This document shows, piece by piece, positions 46,258 to 58,886 of a DNA stretch of 64,000 nt (position 1 is the stretch's first letter; the number at the start of each line of letters is the position of its first letter). The notes under the pieces were generated by a model that searched no databases, had not been told where the DNA came from, and worked only from the letters and a program-made list of their open reading frames with translations. The stretch covers positions 62,001 to 126,000 of the forward strand of contig JARVKI010000027.1 of NCBI GenBank assembly GCA_036674765.1, given 5' to 3'. The stretch is from Seiridium cupressi (Eukaryota; Ascomycota; Sordariomycetes; Amphisphaeriales; Sporocadaceae). The translations under genes and the position numbers were made by a program.

Positions 46258-48426
46258 TTATGCCTCCATTTCCTCCTCGTCCAAGAAACCCAGCCCGCTA
46301 TCATACCTACGCCTCTTTTTGCCTTTGCCACTATCGGCCAGCATTGATGAGTGAGGGCTCACGAGCAAAGGGTTCTTCGCTGGCGTTTTCGAGGCACCAG
46401 AGCTGCGAGTACGGCGGCGTCCAGCTGCAGTTTCCTTCTTCGGGGTTGCCAGAATACCTTCACTCATTGCGAGCACCCTCTCGAGTTCCGCCTTCATGGA
46501 GTCGACAGCCTCCTTGGCCTTTTTCTTCTCACTGTCAATGTCGCTTGTCAAGCCCATGTTCTCGACTCGCAATTGGCGTATGGTTTCGTGCGCGCTTCGA
46601 AGCGATGCATTGATGCTATCGATCTCACCACGCAACTCGGTCACCCTGGCATCCCGAAGCGCGAGCGCGGTGCCGTGCGACTTGTTCAGGGCTGTGACGT
46701 TGGCGACTCGCTTAGCTTGGACACCCGCAAGCTGGATTCTGAGTTCCGCTGTTTGGGAAAGAACCGAGGCGACTCTCGCCTCAAGTTCTGCGATACTCTC
46801 ATCTTTCCGTTTTACTTCTTGCTTTCCGTCATCAACCTCGGATTGGAGTTTTGCGGTGGCTTCCTGTCCCTCTTCCTCTATCCTTTGCACCAGGTTCTCC
46901 AGCTCGTCGATGTCGCGCCGGTAGCCCTCGATCGCTCCCTTGAGACGATCGGTGCCGATCTCCAGTTCTGTGATACGCTCGTCCCTTTCCTCTAGGCGAG
47001 ACGTGCTCTTCTTCAGCTCGCGTTTCAGGCCATCCATGGCTTCAACACGAGCACCAAGTTGCTGCCTCAAGGATAGCTCGAGAGCGTGATACTCGTCGAT
47101 CGACGCTTCATCTTCCTTCACCTGACGAGCCAGATCCCGGAGTCGAGATAGCACAAGGTCTAGGACTTCAGCGCCATGAGATGACAAAGGAAGTGTCACC
47201 TCTCCAGGTGTCAGGTATTCAAGCTCTAGTCGGGCAGCGCGTAACGCACTGGAAATAGACGACACAATATCGCTGGAATCGTTCCCGCGAAAACCCAAGG
47301 AGGCAAGAGAAGAGTCAAGATCGAGTAGTGCAACCGTCTTGTCAGACAGATTCTGGAGAACCTCGTCGATATTTTTCTCTACACTTTCCTGGTCTTGCTG
47401 CGATGAAGGAATCTGGGCCGCTGACAACTTCTCTGCCATGCGGGTGTTCCGAACCTCATGACGTTGCAATGCCTCGTTGAGCTTCGTCAGTTCGAGCCGT
47501 AGGGAGCCAAGCTCGGCCTCTAGCGCTTCCTTTTCAGGATCCGGAAACTGAGCTTGCACGCCAACATGCGACAGCGGGGAGGAAGCCCGATGCTTCATGG
47601 ATAGTGGCGTGGTTGGTAGTGTAGGGCTGGTGCATGGAGGTGTCGGGAAGGATGCCCTGGCCCTAGATGGCGTGCTGCAGACCATGTCTCCCATTGTTGT
47701 ATCGCCGAAGCCTTCGTCATCCATTACGCTATCTGAGAAAGGGTCTCGCGCAGCCATCGTCCAGTCGTATTGGGTCTGGTCTGCAGGCTCGGGCTGATCA
47801 TTGAGCTCCTCTCGGAGACGCTCGACTTGTTCCTCGAGCTCCATGATGCGCTCGGTATCTTGGATCATAGTCGTGTCCCTGAGCCGCTCAATCTCTTCAT
47901 CTTTCTCTGCGAGCTCATTGCGCAAGCGCCGTATCTCCTCTTCTTGTCTCTGAGCCCGGCGCCGCTTCTCCCCCTCAATTGTATTCATCTCTTCGCTCAG
48001 ACCATTTCGCCTGATCCTTCGCTTGACCCGATCGTCGAGAACTTGGCGCAGGGAGAAGAAGTGCACCTCATTCGGTGTTTCGCCAGTTCCCGCGAGCTCG
48101 TCTGCATCGTCTCGGTTTCGCAAGCTGGTCGGGGTCGAGAATCTCCTTCGCTTGGACGACGGCGTGCCTCCGAGCGAGGACCGCCGGACCATGGGCGTGA
48201 GGCCGGTCGAGCATGGCGAGCTGCGGCCAAGTTCGTGACCAAGTTCAGGGCCAGGGTCGGAGAATCTCACTCTCTTCTTGGTCTCGGTTCTGCTCGGCGT
48301 TTGTGAGGGAACAAATGAGGGAGCGGCGACACTAGAAGGCGCAGCAATTGCTGACACTGATGCCCCGCCGGCACTGCGTCGTGGGGTCCGCCGCAATGCA
48401 ATTGGCGTCTCGAGGTCTTCCATCAT
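46258..48426 (-). CDS. Long coiled-coil, probably nuclear protein, 722 aa
   Basis: Intron-free frame; start set at the tandem ATG (MMEDLETPIAL), although the frame is open to 48576. The first 130 residues are rich in Ser, Thr, Pro and Arg with several TP/SP sites, then comes a coiled coil (KRRRAQRQEEEIRRLRNELA). A Pro/Ser linker follows, then a second, much longer coiled coil (about 310-660) with strong heptads. The tail has an AT-hook-like GRRRTRSS and a nuclear signal-like GKKRRRYD. This layout resembles chromosome or spindle-pole structural proteins, but I recognise no named family. Confidence 0.8.
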   Translation of the reverse strand: MMEDLETPIALRRTPRRSAGGASVSAIAAPSSVAAPSFVPSQTPSRTETKKRVRFSDPGPELGHELGRSSPCSTGLTPMVRRSSLGGTPSSKRRRFSTPTSLRNRDDADELAGTGETPNEVHFFSLRQVLDDRVKRRIRRNGLSEEMNTIEGEKRRRAQRQEEEIRRLRNELAEKDEEIERLRDTTMIQDTERIMELEEQVERLREELNDQPEPADQTQYDWTMAARDPFSDSVMDDEGFGDTTMGDMVCSTPSRARASFPTPPCTSPTLPTTPLSMKHRASSPLSHVGVQAQFPDPEKEALEAELGSLRLELTKLNEALQRHEVRNTRMAEKLSAAQIPSSQQDQESVEKNIDEVLQNLSDKTVALLDLDSSLASLGFRGNDSSDIVSSISSALRAARLELEYLTPGEVTLPLSSHGAEVLDLVLSRLRDLARQVKEDEASIDEYHALELSLRQQLGARVEAMDGLKRELKKSTSRLEERDERITELEIGTDRLKGAIEGYRRDIDELENLVQRIEEEGQEATAKLQSEVDDGKQEVKRKDESIAELEARVASVLSQTAELRIQLAGVQAKRVANVTALNKSHGTALALRDARVTELRGEIDSINASLRSAHETIRQLRVENMGLTSDIDSEKKKAKEAVDSMKAELERVLAMSEGILATPKKETAAGRRRTRSSGASKTPAKNPLLVSPHSSMLADSGKGKKRRRYDSGLGFLDEEEMEA

Positions 48427-49011
48427 GTTTGATTTGCTGTATGTAGGTCGATGGGGGCTATCGCTCAATCCTCCCAATCCACTTGCTATATAATGATTTA
48501 TGTAGGGAGCCCCAGAATACATGGAAACTAGCCAATTCGCGTATACCAGAGTAAACAAGCTGCAGCGTGTTTGCATAGTGGTGGACCCTTTATCGGACCA
48601 TGTTTACTTACTTCCCATCACGGCATAGCGCCCCAACCTTCCACACAAGGGTCGTGGGATGTCAGCCAATGGATTTTTAGTAGGCAAGGGGTTTATGAAG
48701 TTCGGTCCCTACTAAACCGTTGGCGGTGAACTTTTAGATCGTTTCTCCAATATGGAGCTATGGAGATGGTAGTGTCTGCCATAGCAACATTGTGATGATT
48801 CCTACCGCGTCGCGACTTTACTTGGGGACCAAAGATGACAATTCGATCTATAGCTTGTTCTAATGATTGATATATACAGTCTGTCGCTACGTAAATAAGG
48901 GTATGCAGCTATGCTCTATGCTTAATGCGAATTTCCAATGTCGTAAATAGTCCGATATCTTGGCCAGCAAGATATGATTTCGTCGCTCGTCTCACTCTTC
49001 GTGTCGTCCCT
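48427..49011. other. Intergenic, no gene seen
   Basis: About 585 bp between two genes on the same strand; it should hold the promoter of the coiled-coil gene and the 3' end of the glucanase gene. Confidence 0.4.
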
Positions 49012-49989
49012 TCACCATGAAATCGTAATCATAGCCAAGCCAGCTATCACCATTGTCCACATGGGAACAGAGATGCCCGGCGCGGCAGAGGCGCCTTCGC
49101 CCTTGGTACCCTTAGCGAATCCATTCTCTTCTCCACCCAGGTATAGCGAGCCCGCCTCCGTCAAGCCGCCGTCGTTGTCAAACAACGCGACTGAACTTCC
49201 TGTCCACTCGTTCGCGCTATCCGACCTGAACGCGCCAAACCACGCGTACCCCTGCACGTAGTCGAGACCGTCTAAATAGCTCAGACTCGAGTTCATCATG
49301 GCAACCGTCGCGTCCTCGTCCTGCTGCGGCAACGCCATCTCCGTGATCCAGAACTTGAGACCGTCCGCGTTGGCGTCTGTCGAGTTCGTCACGTAGAAGT
49401 CGTGCAGAGTCCCCAGCCACGAGGCGAGCCCAGAAAAGTCTCCGTACCAATGCACAGCGACGAAGTCCATCGGGCACCCTGCCGGGTCCAGGTCGTAGCA
49501 CGACTCGTTGAAGCGCTGCAGCCAGTCGAGGCCCTGGCTGGAACCTGTCACGGACGGATGGCTGATGTTCCAGGATCTAGAGTCCGAGGTCCGGAGCGGT
49601 GCGATGTGATCTAGATACGATTTTGCTGCGTCCTCGGGCTCAATGGAGCTCCCACCCGAGTCGGTGGTCCCATCTGGTTCATTGAAAGCGAGAAGGTGAG
49701 TCGAAGAGCTTGGGAGGGCATTGAGTAACGAGTTAAGATCCGAGTTAGACGCGTCGTCCGTGTTGTGTATTAAAGGTATAAAAGGGACGGTATCATTGAC
49801 ATCAGATGCCTGGTTCAGTGACCACGTGTAGTACCATGATATAGGAGATTTCCCCGACAGAAGCAGGTTGTAGTCAGCGTCATTGTCGTCGCCGGTGTAT
49901 GCTAAGCCGCGCTTTGATGTCTCGACTGCATTAGCCAGAGCGCACAATGTCGCCAACAGCGGGATAAGAGAGGTCCGCCTAGATCCCAT
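49012..49989 (-). CDS. GH128 (Asl1-like) glycoside hydrolase, probably GPI-anchored, 325 aa
   Basis: Cell-wall beta-1,3-glucan-active enzyme of the Asl1/GH128 clan. The chosen ATG at 49987-49989 gives a signal peptide (SLIPLLATLCALANA) with cleavage near residue 21; a start further upstream at 50055 would bury it. The family core motif GLAYTG follows at about 28-33. The probable acid/base Glu 104 lies in LLAFNEPD and the probable nucleophile Glu 217 in WITEMALP, with DFVAVHWYG between. Several N-glycosylation sequons are present. The C-terminus has a Gly/Ala/Ser spacer and a hydrophobic end (MWTMVIAGLAMITI), typical of GPI attachment. Role: wall remodelling or glucan recycling. Confidence 0.9.
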   Translation of the reverse strand: MGSRRTSLIPLLATLCALANAVETSKRGLAYTGDDNDADYNLLLSGKSPISWYYTWSLNQASDVNDTVPFIPLIHNTDDASNSDLNSLLNALPSSSTHLLAFNEPDGTTDSGGSSIEPEDAAKSYLDHIAPLRTSDSRSWNISHPSVTGSSQGLDWLQRFNESCYDLDPAGCPMDFVAVHWYGDFSGLASWLGTLHDFYVTNSTDANADGLKFWITEMALPQQDEDATVAMMNSSLSYLDGLDYVQGYAWFGAFRSDSANEWTGSSVALFDNDGGLTEAGSLYLGGEENGFAKGTKGEGASAAPGISVPMWTMVIAGLAMITISW

Positions 49990-51916
49990 GGCTGCAGGTG
50001 AAATATGGGTCAAGTAATGATTATAGGTTGTTGCAATATTACACAAGACTCGCACAGCATTCGTAGAAGTTGGGGGCTGCTAAGTACATGTATACATGAT
50101 AATACATGTTGTTGGTCCAAACAGTGAAGTAAGTAAGACGAGCCGGTTGTCCTGGCCATCCCGACCGCATCTTGATTTCTCAATGCTGTGCTTGGAATTA
50201 CTTGCTGGAGCCTTGGAAGCACGCTCACAGAGAAAGGTGACGTCACTGCTTTTATCGCCAAGTCTAGCACGCCAAGCGAGAAGTTCTGCCTTAGAATCGA
50301 CAGCCCCGGCGATTGTATCCAATCGGATGCTTCCGGTCTAGGCGACCGGACGCCCTCGATGACAAAGTGGACAGTATGTATCGTACGGCCAAGAGTTGTT
50401 TGATCCAGGGCAATCCGTCTGTTCACTTTTAGTTTTAACTCGTAATATTTTAGTCTTCTCTATGTTCATCGCTGATCTTTCAATTATCCATGACACAAAG
50501 TCCAAATTTCGGAGCCCTGATTAGACCGCTTCGTTCGTAGTTGGAGTCGAACGTAACATACCAGGGTTTTTGAAAAGACATGGTGCTACATGGGGATACG
50601 GTCCCACTACGGTTGAAGCGCCCGAATCAACGCTTTAGAGTAGGCGCTTCGTGTCTTCGTTCTCAATCATGTTAAGTATACGCCTCCATACTAGAGGCTA
50701 GCCTCGTCGTATCTCCTGCTTATGGGTATCGAGTCTACGAATTTCGTTAATCTGCACCGCAGCGGCTAATTGAAGTATCCGGTCACGAAAATGCTAGCAT
50801 GTCGTAATCATGTTGCAGTACAATTACACTCTAGTTAGTAGCCCGGAACGCTGACCATAATGTCGCGTAGGCGAAACTCGTGTTTCTAAGTTAATGCGTG
50901 AATCTTGATAATAACCATTAGTCCGAGTAATACGGTGCAGTAGGGTCGGCACGGATTCATAATAAATTATGAGTTACGGAGGAGCGACGGGACGCACTAC
51001 AGGGATGGATAAGCATGTTAGATTGGATAGGCGGGTTGATAAAGCCTCTAAGGAGTTCCCTGTTCTGTCTTCCTAAGACATCCATCTTCGTACCCCTATA
51101 CGTTCTCATTAATTAATCTTATACTAGGAAAATTAGTCCCTAAATATCTGACGGTAGCTGCGACCTTAACGAGCATATAGTAGCTACTAGCACTAATGGT
51201 AACAACGCACAGACCAAGTGTGATCCATCAGCCTATAGAAAATACAGTTCAGCGTCGATTCTCTTGTTACTTAACGAGTTCTCAACCTACCTAGCTTTTT
51301 ACAGAGCCCGGATTCCCAATAGCATACAGGAAAAACATGGTACATTGGGAATTCCCCAATCGTCATCCCCTTGAGTATTAGTCCAGTCCTCCAAAAATAG
51401 CTACCAGGTGAGAGGCGATGAACTTAGCGATAGCTCGATCTTGTGACGGTAACATACCGAAATCGTTAGCTCAGCACTCTAGGTTACATCAATGAGTGGA
51501 GCTTTTGGACCCTCATCTTCACGATGTGCCACCACAGCACGTGCTATTAGGAGCTCCGTAACCCCATGTCATCCTTGAAGCGTTCAATACCCAGTGGACA
51601 CTCGCAATGCGCAACCATCTTGTCGCTGCTACTGTGACTGGTTCGTCGCGACTCGCTCTCTTCGATAAGCCGTGTGGGATGTCTGACCGCAGCGGCGGCC
51701 ATGAATAGGGGCATGCAACGATCAAGCGGTACCGTCATGATCAGCCACTCCCCTCAAGCGAAAGCATCCATCCAGCGAACTACAACAGGGTGTTGCACTT
51801 GTCGCACCCGAAAAGTGAGCAACGCTTCTTCGAAAGAGCAGAAAAGGTAACCAGGTCATGTTCTGACCCGAAGCGGCCCAGGTAAAATGCGATGAGCAGA
51901 AACCCAGTTGCACTCA
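49990..51916. other. Gene-free 1.9 kb, stop-rich in all frames
   Basis: No frame above about 80 codons appears between 50430 and 51500. The part from about 50700 on is rich in TA dinucleotides and short stops. An 8-base inverted repeat (gaagcgcc at 50615-50622, ggcgcttc at 50643-50650) is the only small structure I noted. It may be an old, mutated repeat, but I see no ends or coding relics that prove it. Confidence 0.4.
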
Positions 51917-54651
51917 ATGCCAAAAGGGTCAAAGAGTTTGCGAGTGGAGGGCAGGCCCGCAGCCCGCGCGAGTAAGACTGCCGAAAAGATCCAACGCAAC
52001 AGCATGCGACCGCTGCAAAAGCAAAAAGGTACGTTGGGTAGTTGCAATTCGGACGCCAAGATACAGGAAGCTTTCATCTCGTCTATGTCACGTTCAAACT
52101 GGACTGACGGCATCCTGCTAAAGCTCAGATGCACTGGCAACATTTCACATGTTTGCGAAAGATGCAGCAGCTTGCACATAGACTGCATCCGAACTCAGCC
52201 AGATGGAGCTGCTATACGCCAACAATCTTCTCGCACTCTTGAAGAGCTCAATAGTACTGCAAGTCCCGATTCTGGACCCTTGCCGCGATCTGGTGGCCAT
52301 GCCTCTCTGGTCGTCCAAGACATTGACTGCAGCGGTCATCTACGCCCGTCCATGAGCAGTCAGTCTCATCCAACAGCAGACAGCTCAGTTGCTTCTTCAA
52401 CAGAACCGATTGAATCGCTGCCACTTGGTCAATTTCCCGGCACGACAGAGCTCAAACGGCTGCTCAAACTGTACTTCTCCTCGATACATCGTAAATTTCC
52501 CCAAGTCTCTGGCTTTTCAGGTGTAAAGCAGTTATGCTAATCACCGTTGCTCCAAACGTAGTCTTTGGGTACTTTGCTTTCGTCAATGAAGCTCGCTTCA
52601 ATCACCTCATCAAGGAAGGCATCGCGCCCATGGAACTGACAATGATCATGATCGCTCACGTCCTCCGGTAAGATTGATGGCCATAGAAACCGTAGCATGT
52701 GTTCGTTCTCTGACCATTTGCCTGCAGATTTGTCGAAATGCCATCTCAGGAGATACTGTCACGAGCGGATGCCTATGCTGACCTGGCTATAGCTGGAACT
52801 CTGCCCCGAACCTATCAGAGTTTTGGTGCAGTCGAGCTTATGGTGCGTACTTGTTCTATCTTATACCCGACTATTCGGACATGTTTTGTCGGCGCCTAAC
52901 ATTAGGTCTAGGTTCTTTTGCTTGCCCAACACTACGATACTCACCGGGGCAAGTTCACGTCTGCTTGGTTGTTGGCAGGAAACTGTGCTCGGTACGTGGT
53001 CGAGATGTACCAATTGTCGGCCGAATCCCTCGAAATATGGAAAATGCAGTGAATGCCGAGCGTGACTGACCGTAACAGCATGATGCAAATGATGTCTTTA
53101 CACACATTCGATCGAACATACAAATCGAAATTACCAACCGATCTATCACCCCTTCTCTCACGCGAAGCACTACGTCGTATTGCTTGGGCAACATTCTATG
53201 CTGATAGCATAGTCGACGGGGGTCGTTGCGGGTTCCACGTCGTGGATGAGACTACTCTTGGTCCTCTACAGCTTCCATGTGACGAATCTAGCTTTGCGAC
53301 TGATCAAGAGATCGTGACCGAGTCACTCTTTCCGCCTCATGGTGAGACTGAAAGTATCAGCCACGCACACTTGGGCATATCGGCATATCTTTTACGTATC
53401 GCAGCCGCACGCCGTCGCGCTCTACACTTCGCCTTTCGTGCAACGCATCGAGAAGATACTGTCGAGAAACTCACCGCAGAGCTTGCGACGATCGAATCTC
53501 ATGCCGAAGCTGTCGGCAACTCTTTACCTGATTATCTGCACCTCAACAACCACAATAGACTCGCTCACCGGCATCGGCTAACCACTTTCATTCTCCTCCA
53601 CGTCTTGCGACACAATCTCTTCATCATCATCGACCGCGCTGCGCTACAAATATATCGCCGTGAGCCTATACAGACAGACCTTATAGATCAGGTGCGGCGT
53701 AGGAGAATTGCGCATGCCTTTCCTATCGCCGAACTCATTGCAGAAGGGCTTGAAGGTGGCATCGTATTCGACCCTCATATGGGTGTGCAGGCGTACGTTG
53801 CACTGGAAAGTATGTTGTCTTGGTTGATCCTGACTGTGTAGAGTCATGGATGACCCTTAGTAGTGCACCTGATGCTAATGCAGATCATGTACAGTCCTAG
53901 TACTCGAACCCAATCGGCTCGCCGCGGCAGATCCGCACATGGACCCCAAAACACTCAAAATTGAGATTGCACTTAGTCATCTACTGAAATTGATGCGGAG
54001 CCTTGCTACTAGATCCGAGATTGTCTATCGGTTGGTCAGTTGTTCCTTCTCACGGCAGGGTGCGAAAGCTGATCTATAAACAAGCATATCGAAGCTGTGT
54101 ACCGCCTCCTTCAACAACACTGGAAACATCTACTTAACGACGATGACTTGAACTCATTTCGAAGGTCAACCTCATGTATTCACACAGTCTTTTTCAACAT
54201 ACTGACCTCTTTGTTTAGGGATTACCGTCTAGTAGGGCAAGAAGGTGCCGAATATGACTTTCGCGACTTCAGATGGGCTAAACTTGAGCGAGTATCTCGT
54301 GACGCCATCACTTCTGCAACTATGCCGGGCGATGAAGTGCTACTCGAAAGCCAAACAGGTGTGGAAGCGGGAGGCCATTTGGAAATACCTACACCTTGTT
54401 TTGATGCAAGAGATATCCCCGGCTCCGGGGCTCCGCCCCCGATGTTGCAGTCTCATAACTCCAATAGCCTCGACACGTACGGTCAGGGAACGTCTATCAG
54501 CAACGAGTTTCGTGCTGAAAGTCAATTCCAGCCATTGTTGGAACAGGTTGTTTCGGAGAATGTGGCTCAAGAATTCTCGTTGGATTGGTCAAGATGGCTC
54601 TTAGTTGGATCAGGAACTCCATGGCCCACTAGTAACTCTGCAATGTTTTGA
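51917..54651 (+). CDS. Zn2Cys6 transcription factor, about 748 aa, frame conflict at zinc cluster
   Basis: DNA-binding regulator. Exons: about 51917-52028, 52124-52520, 52562-52667, 52728-52842, 52912-52991, 53079-53809, 53895-54034 and 54085-54651; all phases after exon 1 agree. The zinc cluster is split by the first intron: ACDRCKSKK before it and LRCTGNISHVCERCSSLHIDC across and after it, six Cys in proper spacing. The fungal transcription factor domain follows, with GNCARMMQMMSLHTFDR and RIAWATFYADSI. In exon 1 the ATG-led frame (MPKGSKSLRVEG) reaches the cluster one base out of frame at about 52000, so the gene has a 1-nt frameshift, a 31 bp mini-intron, or another start. It is convergent with the sulfatase, 38 bp apart, and may regulate it. 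Confidence 0.78.
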
Positions 54652-54689
54652 CACTCCTGCTCAAGCGAACTCCAGCCTTGCTCAGCTGT

Positions 54690-57094
<2,405 letters not shown>

Positions 57095-57685
57095 CTTGTC
57101 AGTGGTGTCAATCGTGTTTAAAACGGGAAGAAATGGTTAGCAACGTCAACTTTACGACAGTGTCTTTCAATCAAAATTTAGGTACAGTGCCGCGGTGCTA
57201 GATGACAAAACAAGTGTCCATGATCAGTCGAAGACAGCCGAGAAGCCCATGATCGGTCGTGGGCCCAATTCAATTATCATTGGTCAAATCAGGACTGAGC
57301 TGGTATTGAAAGTTCGCTCGGAACCGATGGTGCAATTCACATAGTCCGCGCAACGGTGTAATTTGATTGGTCCAGCCAGGGCCTCGCTCGGATCAGGTCC
57401 ACTCGTTCCGAGCGAGGCCAGAGTTGATCCCACTTCTCGCTCGGAACAACGCACTATCCCGGATTTTACCACGCTACATTTCCCGTTTTTGGATGTTGCA
57501 TGTCTGTGGGTCAAGCACACCATATGTACAGCAACCTCGTAAGTATATCACTTGCGAGGCATCATGGACACCCCAGAGTGCATACAAGGCGGGTTGCCTC
57601 TTCTCCAAAACAGTCTTCAAAGGGCATATCTTCTCCTTGTATGCCCGACATTGGCTCGTGGAGGTGCCCATACACACCATACACA
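57095..57685. other. Intergenic upstream of sulfatase
   Basis: About 590 bp. It should carry the sulfatase promoter. Around 57370-57450 there are two near copies of a 'ctcgctcgga' segment (57391 region and 57437 region) with an inverted partner between; significance unclear. Confidence 0.4.
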
Positions 57686-58135
57686 ATGGCAGAGACTAAG
57701 TCAGCATGGAGCATGGTCACACCCATACTGCTTTTTCTCAAGCTTCTGCTTGCTGATAGGTGATTGCTCTTCGGGTATGATACAGAGAGCTTTAGTGGTA
57801 TTTTCGCAGCCCGGTGAATTGGAAATGACTGCTGCGACTGCCAAAGAATGATATGAGTGGAAACTGATTCGAAAGGTGAGGGTTTCATAAGCCAGTTTGG
57901 ACAGTACAACCATGAGTCCGGAACCTACGCCTTCAATTCCCTTCATACCTCGCTACTGTCCTCGCTTGTATTTATTGGAAAATTTATAGATTGCTTCGTT
58001 GCTGAGCCGATTATCGAAAAGGTCGGGCATCGCATAGTCTTCTTTGGTCTGTCGGTCGTGTCAGTTGTCGGAGTCGTATGTAAGGTTGACGTGGACCTTT
58101 TGCTGATTCAGTGGTCTATTTCTAGTAGCCTCTAA
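57686..58135 (+). pseudogene. Remnant of an MFS sugar transporter (N-terminal part)
   Basis: The ATG at 57686 opens a frame (MAETKSAWSM) with a hydrophobic stretch. The same frame, after a TGA, continues with LLFGYDTESFSGIFA, the helix 1 signature of fungal sugar porters. A second stop follows. In a different frame the homology resumes with FISQFGQYN and TYAFNSLHTSLLSSLVFIGK, then an EKVGHRIVFFGLS stretch that fits the loop and helix 2. Nothing of the other ten helices follows; at 58163 a different gene relic starts. Several stops, at least one frameshift and a large truncation mark it as dead. Confidence 0.7.
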
Positions 58136-58162
58136 CTTCGCGAAAACAACAATATCACCGCC

Positions 58163-58545
58163 ATGTCTTCAACAACGCCCACCCACTACATCATCGTCGG
58201 CGGCGGCACATCGGGCCTCGTTGTTGCCAGCCGATTGACGGAAAACCCCAGTGTCCATGTCTTGGTGCTCGAGGCCGGAAAGGATCTCTCGTCCGATCCG
58301 AGGGTCAACGTGCCAGTATTGCGGACGGCCCTCATAGGCTCCGAGTCGGCCTGGCAATTCCAGTCCGTTTCGCAGTCTCAGCTGGGAGGCCGTGCTGTCA
58401 AATTGCCTATGGGCAAAGCACTCGGAGGCTTTCATTGCTCCGGCACAGCATGACATGGATGCCTGGGCTAAGCTTGGAAACCCAGGATGGGATTAGGCTG
58501 GACTCGTTCCTTTTTATAAGAAGTCTTACACCCTTATAAGCACTG
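58163..58545 (+). pseudogene. Remnant of a GMC oxidoreductase (FAD-binding N-terminus)
   Basis: ATG at 58163 opens an intact FAD-binding start: YIIVGGGTSGLVVASRL, then VLVLEAGKD, as in glucose oxidase/choline dehydrogenase enzymes. At PMGKALGG, near 58430, about 20 bases appear to be missing (the stretch that should encode SSAING), and the frame shifts. In the next frame the family sequence resumes (FIAPAQHDMDAWAKLGNPGWD), meets a TAG at 58494-58496 where Trp is expected (TGG to TAG), and goes on with AGLVPFYKKSYTL. The rest, about 500 residues in full-length enzymes, is absent. It is therefore non-functional. Confidence 0.8.
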
Positions 58546-58886
58546 TCTCAGAATAGTCGTCCTTACCTGATCGGTTCTCGACATCCCATCTCGCTTTGGC
58601 AAGGAGCTCATCACGCACAAGCTTTTTTGAAGAGTATGCACGAAACAAGAGCCTCATCATAATCTGTGGCAAGCCGTCGATAATGTTCCTCAAATGCTGG
58701 TTAGTAACAATCCACCTTCAAAACGTTCGGACGGCCTTAGCTACTTACGCCGGTGATAACACCACATTGAACGTCTCGTTGAAAACCGCAATACTCCCTC
58801 CTTCTTGGGTTGGGGCAGTGCTCGTCTGGAAGCTCGCGAAGAAAGGATATCGCTTGAATTGGTCATCCAGACTACACGAAACGTGA
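58546..58886. other. Degraded DNA after the GMC relic
   Basis: About 340 bp between the GMC remnant and the F-box gene. Frames of about 96 codons are present but I cannot align them to GMC sequence; possibly scrambled remains. Confidence 0.3.

Noticed and set aside
46351..48306. Long plus-strand frames opposite the coiled-coil gene
   Set aside because: Antisense shadows created by the Glu/Lys/Arg-rich codons of the real gene.
50615..50650. 8-base inverted repeat as a transposon end or hairpin gene
   Set aside because: Arms are short with a 20-base loop, no target duplication and no second end found; likely chance.
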